DNA from: Simmondsia chinensis
Taxonomy: Eukaryota; Streptophyta; Magnoliopsida; Caryophyllales; Simmondsiaceae
Reading direction: 5' to 3'
NCBI GenBank assembly: GCA_018398585.1
Contig: JAGTTD010000012.1
Location: 18,609,036-18,673,035 of the forward strand
DNA: 64,000 bases
The position numbers and the translations under genes were made by a program. Shown here piece by piece: positions 28,081 to 39,062 of this stretch (position 1 is its first letter; every line of letters begins with the position of its first letter). The notes below the pieces were generated by a model. The model did no database searches, was not told the origin of the DNA, and saw only the letters and a program-made list of their open reading frames with translations.

Positions 28081-28215
28081 TAGTGGTGGCCGTGGGCCGG
28101 GTCGGGCCGGGCCGGGCCTGGCCTGGCCTGGCCCGAGGGCCTCCAGGGCCGGGACCTGCCCGGGACCAGGCCCGGGCCCGCTACAGTGCGGGCGGGCCGG
28201 GCTAGGCCGGGCCTT
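28081..28215. repeat. GGGCCGGGCC subterminal array, left end of hAT
   Basis: Repeated GGGCCGGGCC/GGCCTGGCCTG units, with the hairpin-forming GCCCGCTACAGTGCGGGC. These are probable transposase-binding sites. The right end has the same kind of array. Confidence 0.7.
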
Positions 28216-28571
28216 TTTAACTAAATTAAAAAAAAATTAAAAAATACATAGTCGTTTTGTACTAAAATTATTGTAATTCATTGATAAATAATATGAGATA
28301 CAAATATATTTCTTTCCAAGTATACATGTTCAAAAAAAATAATACTAAATATATATAATAAATAAAATACAATATACAACAAGTAATTATCAAAAAAATA
28401 TCAGTAAATAAATAACGTATCAAATACAAATACAAAGTTGGGGCCTAATATTTAAAAATACAAATTTATTTATCAAAAAATATAAAGTTTGACATATGGA
28501 GTGTGCGGTCATGTTTTGACGTAAATATTTGAAAGTAAATAATTAACATACAAAAGTCTTGAATCTTGATA

Positions 28572-30788
28572 TCAGTCATATCGGGGGGTTTCTACGCCAT
28601 CATTTGTCGTATCAGTTGTGCGGTCATCTTCTTCATCGCTCGATGAATCCATCTTCATTCTCTGTTGATCTCTTGCCTCAGCTAGCAGCCAATCCTTCAA
28701 GCACACGGACATCTCCAAGCTCGACGGCAATAGCTTCGCCCTCTTCGTTCCAAGCAACCTGCCACCAAGACTGAAAGCACACTCTGATGCTACTGAAGAC
28801 ACCGGACAACTTATTATATCATGTGCCATGGTGGAAAGCACGGGATACTGGGTTTGGTTTGTGTTCCACCATTGTAACAAATCAAAATTCGGGTTGGCCG
28901 GCGGCCCGAAAATATGGACCATCGGTGTCTGCAAATAATAATCTAACTCGTCACATGATGTGGGGGCTGCTGTGGGCGTAAATTGCTCCAACAATTTCCA
29001 TGAATATGACGTGTGTGAACTACTTCCACTAGATGTGGAAGATCCTACTGCAGCAGTACTAGGATTATTGGATGCTAATTGATGGGAATATTGAGAAAAT
29101 AAACTATGCAAGTCGTTATTGACATCGGCAATGAAAGTGTCGATATTAAGAGAAGGATTCAAATACGTGAAAAAATGTTGGCAAAACAAGTTGAAACCTG
29201 AGCGTTTACAATGAGGGTCTAAAATAGTTGCAAAGCAGTAAGTAAGAGGTAGTTCAGAAAAATATTTGGCAAGCTTTTCTTTCATTGCCATAATTGATCC
29301 GAACAAAATGGGGTTGAATTGATTACCCACCATCCAATTTACAATATCAAGCAATGTTGATATTGCTTGAGGCATGGTCGGATAGTAGCAACCCGAAAAA
29401 AATATTGTCGCGTCTTTCAACATGCTAAAAAATTTACAAATTTCATCTATTGTCTCCCAATGTATACCGTCCAGGTTGTAATCGCGCCATTCGACACGAT
29501 TTTCCTGGTCGAATTTCATCAGAGCGCCTTTGTATGGTAGAATGCGCTCTGACATTACTACCGTAGACGACCACCTAGTTTTGGAATCTAATTTAAATTG
29601 TTTATATTCTATGTTATGCAACCTACATACATTTTTAAATCTTTTTTTCCTAGCGATGGATGCTTTAATTGATATTATTACAGATCTTAAGGTGGCAAGG
29701 GATGCATCTATAAGATCTAAACCATCCATTACCATTAAATACAAAATGTGACAGATGCAACGAATATGAAAACACTTCCCACCTAACATGGGTCTCATTT
29801 TCCTAATTAAATTTGCTACGGATGCAGTGTTATTGGAAGCATTGTCAAACGTAATACTGAAGATACGTTGTTCTATGCCCCAATCGCGGACTGCCGACAT
29901 AATCGCACCCGTAATTACCTCGGCAGTATAGGGGCAATCTAAAAGCCCAAAATGAATTATTCTGTTCTGGATGATGAAGGATTCATCGGTCCAGTGTGCC
30001 GTTATGCACATATAAGGTTGGCCGGGTTTGGACGTCCATACGTCCGACGTCAACGAGAACATGCTCGTGTTCGTCGCAAAAAGTGTATGTATCCCAATTT
30101 TAAGATTGTGGTACAACGTAAAAGCGTCCCGCTTTACGGTGTTCCGAGGAATCCTCACAATTGCGAGGTTCACATTTCGTTGGAGGTAGTCGACGAAATG
30201 TGGGTTTTCGCCGATACTAAAAGGCCTTTCACTCAAAATTATATATTTAGCTAGCCCCCTACGGTTGCTCTCTTGAGAGAACCTAAAATTAGCAAGTGCA
30301 CCGGTCACTTGCTGTACTAAACGTTGTTGGCTCTTTTCCGGGAATTGCTCGGGGTGGCACCTAAGTATATGTCTATTTAGTGTGCCCGTCCCACTGCCGG
30401 GTTGATGGCTAAAATTCTTAGGTGGGTCACATAATTTACAGGTTGCTTTATTAGTTGTCTTATTAAGGGTAAAGTGCTTCCATACCCCACTAGTTGTACG
30501 CCTACTAGTCAAGGTACTAGTTTCAGGCTGGGCATCTGTGGTGGGGGTGGGTTCCTCATCAGTTTGTGAGTCTCCAACCCAACCACTACCTGACTCATGA
30601 TAATCTTGTGGTTGTGAAAAGTTATAATCTATGCTATCATCAGTGTAGTGGGGTGTTGGGTCTGGTTGTATAAAAGCTCGTTCTTCAGTATCAAGTAAGA
30701 CAATTCTAGTCCTTTTTAGGATTCTGGGTGGCCGAGAAGAGCTAGAACTAGCACGACCGGCTCCAGATGATGAAGAGTTTTGTGCCAT
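28572..30788 (-). CDS. hAT transposase (BED zinc finger, hAT dimerisation domain), intact
   Basis: 738 codons, ATG at 30788, TGA at 28574-28572, no intron or break. BED-type zinc finger at about residues 98-147 with W103, F106, C117, C120, H140 and H145. The RNase-H-like catalytic core follows (FSLTSDVWTSKPGQPYMCIT, then FDNASNN), and a C-terminal hAT dimerisation region near residues 630-705 contains LLQWW, YPVLSTMAHDIISCPVSS and ECAFS. Plant hAT transposases of the zinc-finger BED RICESLEEPER kind have this length and order. The protein binds the element's subterminal repeats and cuts and pastes it, making 8-bp target duplications, as seen. It could also be a domesticated gene, but the surrounding TIRs and duplication argue for a live or recently live element. 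Confidence 0.93.
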   Translation of the reverse strand: MAQNSSSSGAGRASSSSSRPPRILKRTRIVLLDTEERAFIQPDPTPHYTDDSIDYNFSQPQDYHESGSGWVGDSQTDEEPTPTTDAQPETSTLTSRRTTSGVWKHFTLNKTTNKATCKLCDPPKNFSHQPGSGTGTLNRHILRCHPEQFPEKSQQRLVQQVTGALANFRFSQESNRRGLAKYIILSERPFSIGENPHFVDYLQRNVNLAIVRIPRNTVKRDAFTLYHNLKIGIHTLFATNTSMFSLTSDVWTSKPGQPYMCITAHWTDESFIIQNRIIHFGLLDCPYTAEVITGAIMSAVRDWGIEQRIFSITFDNASNNTASVANLIRKMRPMLGGKCFHIRCICHILYLMVMDGLDLIDASLATLRSVIISIKASIARKKRFKNVCRLHNIEYKQFKLDSKTRWSSTVVMSERILPYKGALMKFDQENRVEWRDYNLDGIHWETIDEICKFFSMLKDATIFFSGCYYPTMPQAISTLLDIVNWMVGNQFNPILFGSIMAMKEKLAKYFSELPLTYCFATILDPHCKRSGFNLFCQHFFTYLNPSLNIDTFIADVNNDLHSLFSQYSHQLASNNPSTAAVGSSTSSGSSSHTSYSWKLLEQFTPTAAPTSCDELDYYLQTPMVHIFGPPANPNFDLLQWWNTNQTQYPVLSTMAHDIISCPVSSVASECAFSLGGRLLGTKRAKLLPSSLEMSVCLKDWLLAEARDQQRMKMDSSSDEEDDRTTDTTNDGVETPRYD

Positions 30789-31119
30789 ATTAGTATAAAT
30801 GATTATTATTTATAAAATGCAAGTAGTAATGCAAATTAAATAACTAAAAATGCGAATCAAAAAAAATTACGATACTAAAATTACCGAAACGAGAAAACAA
30901 TGAAATTCACACTTCAGCCAAATACTTTACGAACTTCAAACTTTAGAGCACAATTTTACAATTAGCAAATTAGAGAAGATGGGAGATGATGAATGTATAG
31001 AGAGAGAAGAGAGAATTGAAGATTTTGTGAGAAAATGAGTTGGGGAGGTTTAAGTATTTATAGAAAAAAAATATATATATATATAATTTTTTTTTGTGTA
31101 AAAAAAGAGCCGTTGGCTC

Positions 31120-31293
31120 TTTTGGGCCGGGCCGGGCCCAAGCCCTGAAAAAAAAACAGGCCGGAGGCCCGGCCCGGGGGACCTCGGGCCTGTACCCAGC
31201 CCGGCCCGCTACAGTGCCGTGCGGGCCGGGCCGGGCCATAAACGGGCCTGGCCGAGCCGATTTTCAGCCGACTCGGCCCGTTGGCCACCACTA
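31120..31293. repeat. GGGCCGGGCC subterminal array, right end of hAT
   Basis: GGGCCGGGCCGGGCC words and GCCCGCTACAGTGC...GCGGGCC, in the same orientation as the copy at the left end. Frames through here are compositional artefacts. Confidence 0.7.
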
Positions 31294-31301
31294 CTTATCT
31301 G

Positions 31302-31767
31302 GTATTGCCAGACGCCCGACGGAGACCAGTACATCTCATATCATCACTCTGCTGAGTAGCCGACCGCCTAGATGTTGGAAAATTTTACCATCCCACCACC
31401 TCGGGCTGCACTCTTCACAGGCCAATGGATATGGGTGTCGCCATCTCTGGTACACCACCGCCCCTCAAGAGTCCAATAGTGACCTCGACGCTTGTCTCAA
31501 GCATCTCTTCCCCCTTAACTTTTTGTTTTCCCACTTCGCACTCCACCGTGGTAAGCATGGTAGCGACACTCTTCGGTTCAAGTATCCTGAGGTAGAACTA
31601 CCCATGAATCGTTTTAATTTGAATATCATGTCTTCTCCCCCTTCCTCTTGCCCCTTTCTAGTATGACTAATATAGCGACCATAAAATTGGAGACAATGAC
31701 TGATTATCCCGCATGGAGTGAGTAATTCTATATGCTTCGCATGACCCATCAACTCCTAGGTGACATT
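31302..31767 (+). pseudogene. Copia gag fragment, 5' part
   Basis: Between the two hAT insertions. Ends with coding-like sequence for HQLLGDIN that continues after the second hAT element at 36162 with NGSYPAPYP, as in the Copia gag start. Stops are present. Confidence 0.55.
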
Positions 31768-31984
31768 TAGGGGTGTTCATGGGTTAGGTAATACCCAAGA
31801 CCCATCCAACCTACATCAATTGGGTTGGGTATATTTTTAAGGGTCCAATATGCCTCGTACCTATGGGTATCGGGTATGGTTCTGGGTTATCTATGGGTCA
31901 GCATCTATTATCTTGGATTATTTTCAAATGAGCTTAAATCAAGATTAAATGAGCCTAAATGAGGCGGACGTATTTCGAAAATTT

Positions 31985-32290
31985 TAAGGTTTGACTATTT
32001 ATTATTTAAGTATCCAAGCATTTCAATATATAAGTGGAATATTTTGATATTAGACTATTATTTAGGTATCCGACGTTTCAATATACAAGTATGATACCTA
32101 AAATTTTGACTATTTATTACTTAAGTACCCGACGTTTAAATATATAAGTTGGATACTCGAGATTTAAATATTTATTACTTAGGTATCCTAAGTTCCAATA
32201 TATAAGTGGGATACCTTAAGGTTTAAAATTTCTATCTATTAGGTACCTGGATATTTTAAAATTTTATCAATCCGGTATCCTTTTTCTGAA
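31985..32290. repeat. ~58-bp tandem repeat, about five units
   Basis: The block TTA-GGTATCC-(N)-TTTCAATATATAAGTGG recurs with starts near 32011, 32067, 32126, 32184 and 32244 (spacing 56-60). It lies inside the hAT-type element, left of the LINE. Confidence 0.75.
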
Positions 32291-32579
32291 ATTCAATAGA
32301 TATTCATTGGAAAATATTAAATTAGATCATGACTCAGATAATATATAAGTATTTTCATTACAATTTGGTTATTTTTGGCAAAGAATGTTAACAGGACATA
32401 TGATTCCGGCAATATATATAAGTAGTTTATACGAAAATTTGGTGAATGTTTTATCATAATTTGTTAAATTTTTAACAAAAATATTGATATGACTTATATA
32501 TTATCTCTACATAAAATTGGTTAGATTTTTAAAAATATTTCATCAAATTTCGACATAAGGTATCTAGGTGATAAAATAT

Positions 32580-35500
32580 TTAAACTTATGCCACTTCAAT
32601 TGTGCAACGCGAAAGACTTCTTTTCTTCAACCATAAGTATTGGGCCAAGTACTGGAGCAAAGAATGGCTCACTAAAGGTGATAGGAATTCTAGCTTCTTC
32701 CATGCGTCTGTACAAGCAAGGAGAAGAAGAAGATGTATAATGGAAATTAAAAGCGACATAGGAGTAACTCTCACGGATAAATGCGCGATAGGGAACGCCT
32801 TTATCCTGGAGTTTAAATCCAGATTTAGATCTAGCGGCACAAGGAACAGATTTTCGTCCCTTGCTACTGTGTGTAGAAGGGTTACGGAAGTAGATAATAA
32901 GTCTCTCATCGCCGAGGTCACGGACGACGAAATTAGAGAGGCGGTGTTTGACATGAATCCCCATAAAACACCGGGACCGGATGGGTTCTCGGCCTTCTTC
33001 TTCCAGACTTATTGGGGGGTGGTAGGGAAGGACATTTGCAATCCTATTAGAGCCACCCTCAGGAGTGGTTCCCTTTTGCGTGAGATTAACCACACGTTTA
33101 TCACACTAATCCCAAAGGTGGAGTCCCCCGAACTATCAACCATTTTCGGCCTATTAGTTTGTGTAACGTATTATATAAGATTATAGCTAAGGTTCTTGTC
33201 AATAGAATGAAGCCGCTTATGAATAAAATTGTGTCTCAGTGGCAAGCTGCCTTTGTTCCTGGGAGAAACATCCAGGACAATATTCTGATCACCCATGAGA
33301 TCATGGCATCCTTCAAGAAAAAAAAGGGTAATCGGGCTGGACTGCTGCGAAACTGGACATGGAAAAGGCGTATGATAGAGTTGAGTGGGCCTTCTTGAAT
33401 CAAGCTCTCCAACAACTTGGATTCCATGAAAAATGGATCGGATGGGTAATGAATTGTGTCTCTTCGACCTCCTTTTCGGTTCTTATTGATGACAAATCGA
33501 TGGGGTGGTTCGCCCCGTCTAGAGGCATTCGCCAAGGTGACCCCCTATCTCCATTCCTGTTTATCCTTTGCCTAGAAGTTTTAGCTTCTAACCTGCAGGT
33601 ACAGAGTAAGGAGAAGAATTCGGGGATCGGGATCAAAATTGCGAGAGGTGCAACAGCAATCCCTTGCCTCTTTTTTGCTGATGATTGCCTCCTTTTCTGT
33701 GAGGCCAAGGTAGAAGCGGCCCAGATACTTCATAAGACGATTAACCAGTTTTGTGAGGACTCCGGACTACAGGTGAACAGGGCAAAATCTGCATCCATCT
33801 TCTCGGCCAATATGGACCGGCAGCAAAGACAGCGCATCTGTGATATTCTAGGAATTCCAGGTATCATCGCCTCTAGGAAGGCACCAGGGGTGCAACTTTG
33901 GGACAGGAAGATTCCTGTCCCAGGTAGCGGGTGACCTAGTTCCCAAAATGGAAAACAAAGTTGCTCGATGGAGAGCTGGTAAGCTCTCAAAGGCAGGCAG
34001 AGCAACACTAATTCAGTCATCTATTGAGTCCCTGCCTAGTCATGTCATGCAGTGTTTTAAGTTACCAAAGAGGGTCTGTAAGCAGGGGGATAGAATTAGT
34101 AGACAATTTTTCTGGAACAACGATGGAAGGAATGGGCTCAACCTGGCTGCATGGAGTAAGATTTGCAGACCCAGGGGAGCCGGAGGGTTGGGGTTGCGAA
34201 GAATGGAGGCTGTGAATCAGGCCTTCTTGTGCAAGCTTGGCTGGAGAATCCTGATGAATGAAGACAACCTGTGGGTTAAGGTCATTAAGGAAAGATATCT
34301 AAGACGAGACAACCTGTTGGAGTACAAAGGGAAGGGGACAGACTCCCCTGCCTGGAAGGGCATTTTGGCGATCAGACCTCTCCTACAGAAAGGCTTGAAA
34401 TGGAGGGTCGACAATGGGACTAGGATCAATTTTTGGAAGGATTGGTGGGCCTCTAAGGGACCACTACTAGGAGAACACAGGGGGGATCAGATTGACGTGG
34501 ACCTCTCCCTCAAAGTGGCGGATTTTATATCCGACGGGGAATGGAACCGGGAAAAGCTAGAGAGTTTGGTGACCCCTGAGTGTTTAAATAACATCTTGGG
34601 TGTCCCTATTCCTAGAATCTCAATGGAGGATCAACTATGCTGGGGTTATACCAGCACGGGAGAATTTAGTGTGAAATGTACAACATGGATGGCGCACAAC
34701 CTTAACTGGAACGATAGGAATGGATGGGAATTCAGGTGGATCTGGAATTTGAATATCCAGCCAAAAATCAAAGTCTTCCTGTGGCAAGCTTTGAACAGTT
34801 TTTTGGCAATAGGGTATCAAATGAAAAAACGTATTCTAGAGTGGAATGACCAATGCATCTGGTGTAGAGAAAATATGGAGAGTATATCGCATTTGCTCCT
34901 CAAATGTCCGCGTGCTAAGGAGGTTTGGGGTGTTGCAGTCACGTCTAAGTGGATTCCCACCCCTCCTACGCGAACGAGGCTTGAAGAGGAAATGCGAGTA
35001 AGGAAAGGCAAGAGTAGTATGGAAATGTTCATTGTGCTCTGCTGGCACATTTGGAAGGATAGAAACTCAGCAATCTTTAGAGGGAAAAAGCCCACTCCAG
35101 TTCAGACTGTGAACCGAGCTAAGACCGTGGCTATGGAATGGCACTGAAGGACTGTTTTGGATGACGAAGATACGGCCAATGTTATCTGACCTAACAACTT
35201 CAAGAGGCAGAACAGATGGGTGACCTGGTCCCCCCCGGATCCAGGCTGGGTTAAAGTTAACTTCGATGGATCCAGACGTGCCTCGCAAGCCGCGTCTGGA
35301 TTCATCATTAGGAACTCTAATAGCAACATCATCAGCAGTGGAACAAGAAGACTTGGTAACGCCCCAATCATAGTAGCTGAAGCTCTCGCTGCTCGTGACG
35401 GCCTTTCCATGGCTATTTCTAAAGGAGCGACCCAGGTTGTCGTGGAAGGTGACAACGAAGTCGTAATCAGAACTCTACAAGGTAATTATATGTGCCCTAG

Positions 35501-35782
35501 TGACATCTGAGTCATTAGGGAAGAGATCAAGACGCTCTGCAAGAAGCTTAGTCAAATCAGATTCTCCCATGTGTATCGTGAAGCAAATAAATCAGCAGAT
35601 TTTATGGCCAGTGAAGGATTTGGAGATCTGGCTTCCATGTTGATCTTTTGGAGACCTCCAGATCCCTCCTTTTCATCTCCAGAGCTGAGGCTTTGGGTCG
35701 TCCCTTGATTAGGAGGGGCCGCTGAAGTCGGTTTCTTTGTCTTTACCATCATAAAATATATATATATATATATATATATATA
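32580..35782 (+). mobile_element. 5'-truncated L1-type LINE (ORF2 remnant)
   Basis: Ordered remnants of one ORF2: RT N-part (32602-33186; KTPGPDGFSAFFFQTYW), middle (33159-33398; YKIIAKVLVNRMKPL, AAFVPGRNIQDNILI), core (33359-33934; MEKAYDRVEWAFL, RGIRQGDPLSPFLF, FADDCLLF), zinc-binding RT domain (33948-35147; IQPKIKVFLWQALN, CIWCRENMESISHLLLKC) and RNase H (35220 onward; GWVKVNFDGSRR, EALAARDGL, VVVEGDNEVV). At least three frameshifts or stops break it, so it is dead, though the catalytic FADD is intact. The endonuclease is lost at the 5' end. The 3' end is a (TA)n tract, 35754-35782. It is nested in the hAT-type element. Confidence 0.88.
33948..35147 (+). pseudogene. LINE ORF2 C-terminal segment with zf-RVT domain
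   Basis: The longest open stretch of the truncated LINE (399 codons). It starts within ORF2 (ENKVARWRAGKLSKAGRATL) and includes the zf-RVT region with C-x2-C...H-x4-C near the end. Ends in a stop before the RNase H part, so it is a fragment and not a gene. Confidence 0.8.
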
Positions 35783-36161
35783 ATTGAAATAGGGACCTAG
35801 ATAATAAACGTTAAAATTTTAGGGTACCTATATAATTATATGTATATACACGCATGTGGATAATCTAAAATAGAGTAATCCTAACATACTATTATTCAGA
35901 TCAATAATTGATAACTGGATCTCCTTGTTGGTTTTGTTATCGATTATTTAACCTTAAACTCAAATTAGAATTACTTGAAATCGGAATTTAGAAGAATGTC
36001 TACACACTAACCAAATATGGTCGGACCCAACCCAACCCAACCCGACCCAACCCAGACCATCATCCTACCATTTGATGGGTATGGGTCAAATGTTGAATGG
36101 GTCATGTTGGTTCTTGACCCAACCCACCCAAACCCAACCCACGTGCACCCCTAGTTACATT

Positions 36162-36900
36162 AATGGCTCCTACCCTGCCCCCTACCCAAATTACCAAATC
36201 AGATGGCTCGACTTACCCTAACCCAGAAAATACAATCTAGGCGCGTACAGATCAAGGTCTTAGATCCTATATCTCCATCACTCTTTCACATTCACTCTAA
36301 ATGACATCATCCGATGCCCTACCTCAAAAGAAAAGTGTGGGATACCCTAACCAAGAGTTTGATATACGAACGCAACTCACCGCTCACCACAAAGATGGCA
36401 AGACCATGGATACATACCTATCCGAAGTCAAATCCATCACGGATGACCTAGCTGTCATTGACTCCCTAATTTTGAACAGAGAACTTACTTTGCCTTTTTC
36501 GATTTTCCACAAGAATATGCTATTTTGCAACGTCTATTCGATTGTCTTTACACGTTTGAAGAATTGAAACTACTCTTTCAAACGAGGAAGCTGCTTTACA
36601 TCATTATAATGGGTGCTCCGCCCCGGAACAAAATCATGCTTTGGTTGCTACAAGTCCACACAACTTGGGACACCAAAAAGGTAGTGGCAGTCGTGATAGA
36701 GGTTGAGGTCGCAACCACAATCGGCATGGAGGTCAAAGGCGGCAGTTCTAGATGGCCAAGTCCACCATCACAGCAGCCTTCGGGTGGTTCAGGTACCTAT
36801 CAAATCGGAGGCGCTTCTCTACACTTCCCTAACTTAGTAAGGCCTACTAGCCCCCCCTCCCCCCCTCTTTTCAATTCTACTGCTTGTGTGCTTGGGCTGG
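36162..36900 (+). pseudogene. Copia gag fragment, 3' part
   Basis: Resumes the gag reading with TMDTYLSEVKSITDDLAVID (a typical Copia gag helix) near 36400-36465 and later a Gly/Arg-rich stretch. No CCHC knuckle is intact. Frameshifted. Confidence 0.7.
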
Positions 36901-36959
36901 GTCCTCAATACTGCTAGATCTACTCCCAACACAGCCAACCCTCTCTTGCCCTCATTGGT

Positions 36960-37140
36960 TTGAAAACAACTCCTTCCCTAATCCCTTACATTCATTCGTT
37001 GCTGTTACTATTGGAGAAGCTCACGATTATAACCGATATCTTGACTCTGGTGCTTGGAACCACATGACGCCAAACTGAGGTATTCTCTGCAAACTTTTTC
37101 CTTATAAGGATAACAAAAGTGTTCTTGTAGGTGATAGTTC
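36960..37140 (+). pseudogene. Copia protease fragment
   Basis: LDSGAWNHMTPN at about 37043-37078 matches the Copia aspartic protease site D-S-G-A-(T)-N-H-M-T. Preceded by a spacer and followed by a stop. Confidence 0.75.
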
Positions 37141-37419
37141 CTTACTGCTTGTTACACATGTGGGCTTAACCTCCAGACCTACACACGCACACACAACCAC
37201 TTACACTACACAATGTCATGCTATCCCAAAACTCACCCACGATATATAATCTATTGAACTATGTCAAAGCAATAATTACATTATTAAGTTTGATTCTAAT
37301 TTTTTCTGTGTTAAGGACAAAGCTACGGGGATGCCGTTTCTTCGAGTGTTTAGTAGCGACCCACTCTATAGGTTTTTGCCCCATGTTGCCACTCTTGCCA
37401 TCCTAGTTTGATATGAAGA

Positions 37420-38270
37420 ATTGTGGCGATTAGGTCATCTAGGTAGTAATATTCTAGGTGTTTTATGTAAGAGACGTTTAATTTCTCATATCTGTTTTTT
37501 GGACAGCTATCAATCATGTTGCTCAAGAAAATCGCATTGATTACCATTTGATCGCGTGTTGTGTACCTCTAATGCTCCTTTACAACTAATACATTCCGAT
37601 GTGTGGCCATCACCTATCTTTCTGAATTCTGATTATAAATTTTATGTTTTGTTTGTCAACAATTTTCATGATTTACCTAGCTCTACTCGATGCAGCGTAA
37701 ATTAGAAATTTTCAAAAACCAAGTAAAAATCAATTTAATACTAAAATAAAGATTTTTCAAAGTGACGGCGGAGGTGAATTTGACCATCAACGCATGAACT
37801 CTTTGTGTTGATCATGATATTGAATTTTGCATATCGTATCCTAATACCCCACAACAAAATGAGGTGGTGGAATGCAGGCATCGATATTTACTTGAAATGG
37901 CATAAACACTTCTAATTCAAGCTCATTTTTCTATCAAATCCTAGGATGACCTTTTTTGCACTGCTTGTTTTTCCATTAATTGACATGCTTCCCTGATTTT
38001 ATCAAATGTCTGCCCTATTGAAAAATTATTTGAAAAAATACCTTATTATTTGCATCATTGGGTATGCATGTTATCCAAACCTCACAACCCGTGCCCCTCA
38101 TAGACTGGCACCATAATCCACCAAATGTTTTTTTATGGGATGCTGCTCATTACAAGGGTTATCAATGCTTAGATCCAACTACGAGTCGAGCATACATTAG
38201 TAGACTTGTCAAGTTTGTGAATCGAGGTTTCCTTACCCTGTCCTTACCCTGGCCTAACCCCCTCAGCTGA
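37420..38270 (+). pseudogene. Copia GAG-preintegrase/integrase fragment
   Basis: LWRLGHLGSNILGVL (gag-preintegrase), then PLQLIHSDVWPSPIF and FYVLFVNNF (integrase core) and, near 38140-38210, HYKGYQCLDPTTSRAYISR, all in the order of Copia integrase. Many stops. Confidence 0.75.
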
Positions 38271-39060
38271 CCACAACACGGCAGACCCACTCATTCTCAG
38301 TCCCTCACTAGTGACCGAAAGCACAACCACTGGAACACCTTTACCCCCAACCTAAGCAAATGTTGTTGTGCGACCGCTTCCTCCCTTGGTCACATGGTGG
38401 CTGCTGAAACCTTAACCCCACCGGCCCAAATTGACCTCCCTTCTCACCTTATAATTGGCATAAAACTCCATTTGTGACTCACCCAACAACGACACCCCAC
38501 CAACACACACTCTGGGCTCTCCTCTGCAGTCACCCACTGCGACTGCGGTGAAGGACATTGCACCAAACAGCCACCACCAAACTAGCACCACCAACACCCA
38601 CCTCTAGTGATCGCGCCAAAAAGGACCCCGCACCAGTGCCTAATTCCAAAATCCACACTAGGACCTTGCCTAATGCCCATCCCATGTAAACCTGTCTCAA
38701 GGACGCATTTGCAAACCCCAGTACCCTCCGTCCCTAACTTCAATCATGGTCATTTAAGAGCCTTCATGCTAAAGGGTGAAAAACCCTTAGTGGCAAGAAG
38801 CCATAGCATATGAGTTTAATGCTCTCATACAAAACCATACTTGGGATCTAGTCCCTTCTTACCCATGTAAAAATCTTGTAGAAAGCACTTAGAAATATCG
38901 AGTGAAGTACAAAATGGACTGATTTATCAATCATTTCAAAGCCTACTTCTTAGCCCAAGGTTTTCATCAGTGTGAGGGGATTGACTACTGGGAAACTTTA
39001 GCCCTGTAGTCAAGCCCCACACAATTTTCTTTATGCTATCATCACTTTAGTTTGAGGGGG
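38271..39060 (+). pseudogene. Copia linker and truncated RT start, then polypurine tract
   Basis: A Pro/Thr-rich linker, then decayed NGTWDLVPY / FKAYLVAKGFHQ / EGIDYWETFSPVVKP-type RT start near 38840-39010. The remainder of RT and RNase H is missing; the sequence jumps to the polypurine tract at the 3' LTR. Confidence 0.65.
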
Positions 39061-39062
39061 CC

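Larger units (their letters stand above)
28081..31293 (-). mobile_element. hAT transposon, structurally complete (3.2 kb)
   Basis: Inverted ends TAGTGGTGGCC at both termini, 8-bp flanks CTCATCTG (28073-28080) and CTTATCTG (31294-31301) differing at one base, GGGCCGGGCC-rich subterminal arrays on both sides, and one uninterrupted transposase gene on the minus strand. It split the 5' leader or gag start of the Copia element. The intact frame suggests it is young or still capable of moving. Confidence 0.9.
31768..36153. mobile_element. hAT-type non-autonomous element carrying a LINE
   Basis: Begins TAGGGGTGTTCATGGGTT and ends AACCCACGTGCACCCCTA (inverted), with GGGTT/AACCC subterminal words at both ends. 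Target duplication GTGACATT (31760-31767) / GTTACATT (36154-36161), 7 of 8 identical. It interrupts Copia gag. Its own DNA is non-coding; the coding part (about 32580-35755) is an inserted LINE. Confidence 0.85.

Noticed and set aside
31094..31666. 190-codon + strand frame rich in Gly, Pro, Arg and Ala
   Set aside because: Runs through the GC-rich subterminal array of the hAT element and past its end into Copia gag; composition-driven.
32572..35760. ATAAAATAT at both ends of the L1-type LINE as target duplication
   Set aside because: Nine AT-only bases in AT-rich DNA, overlapping the (TA)n tail; not reliable.
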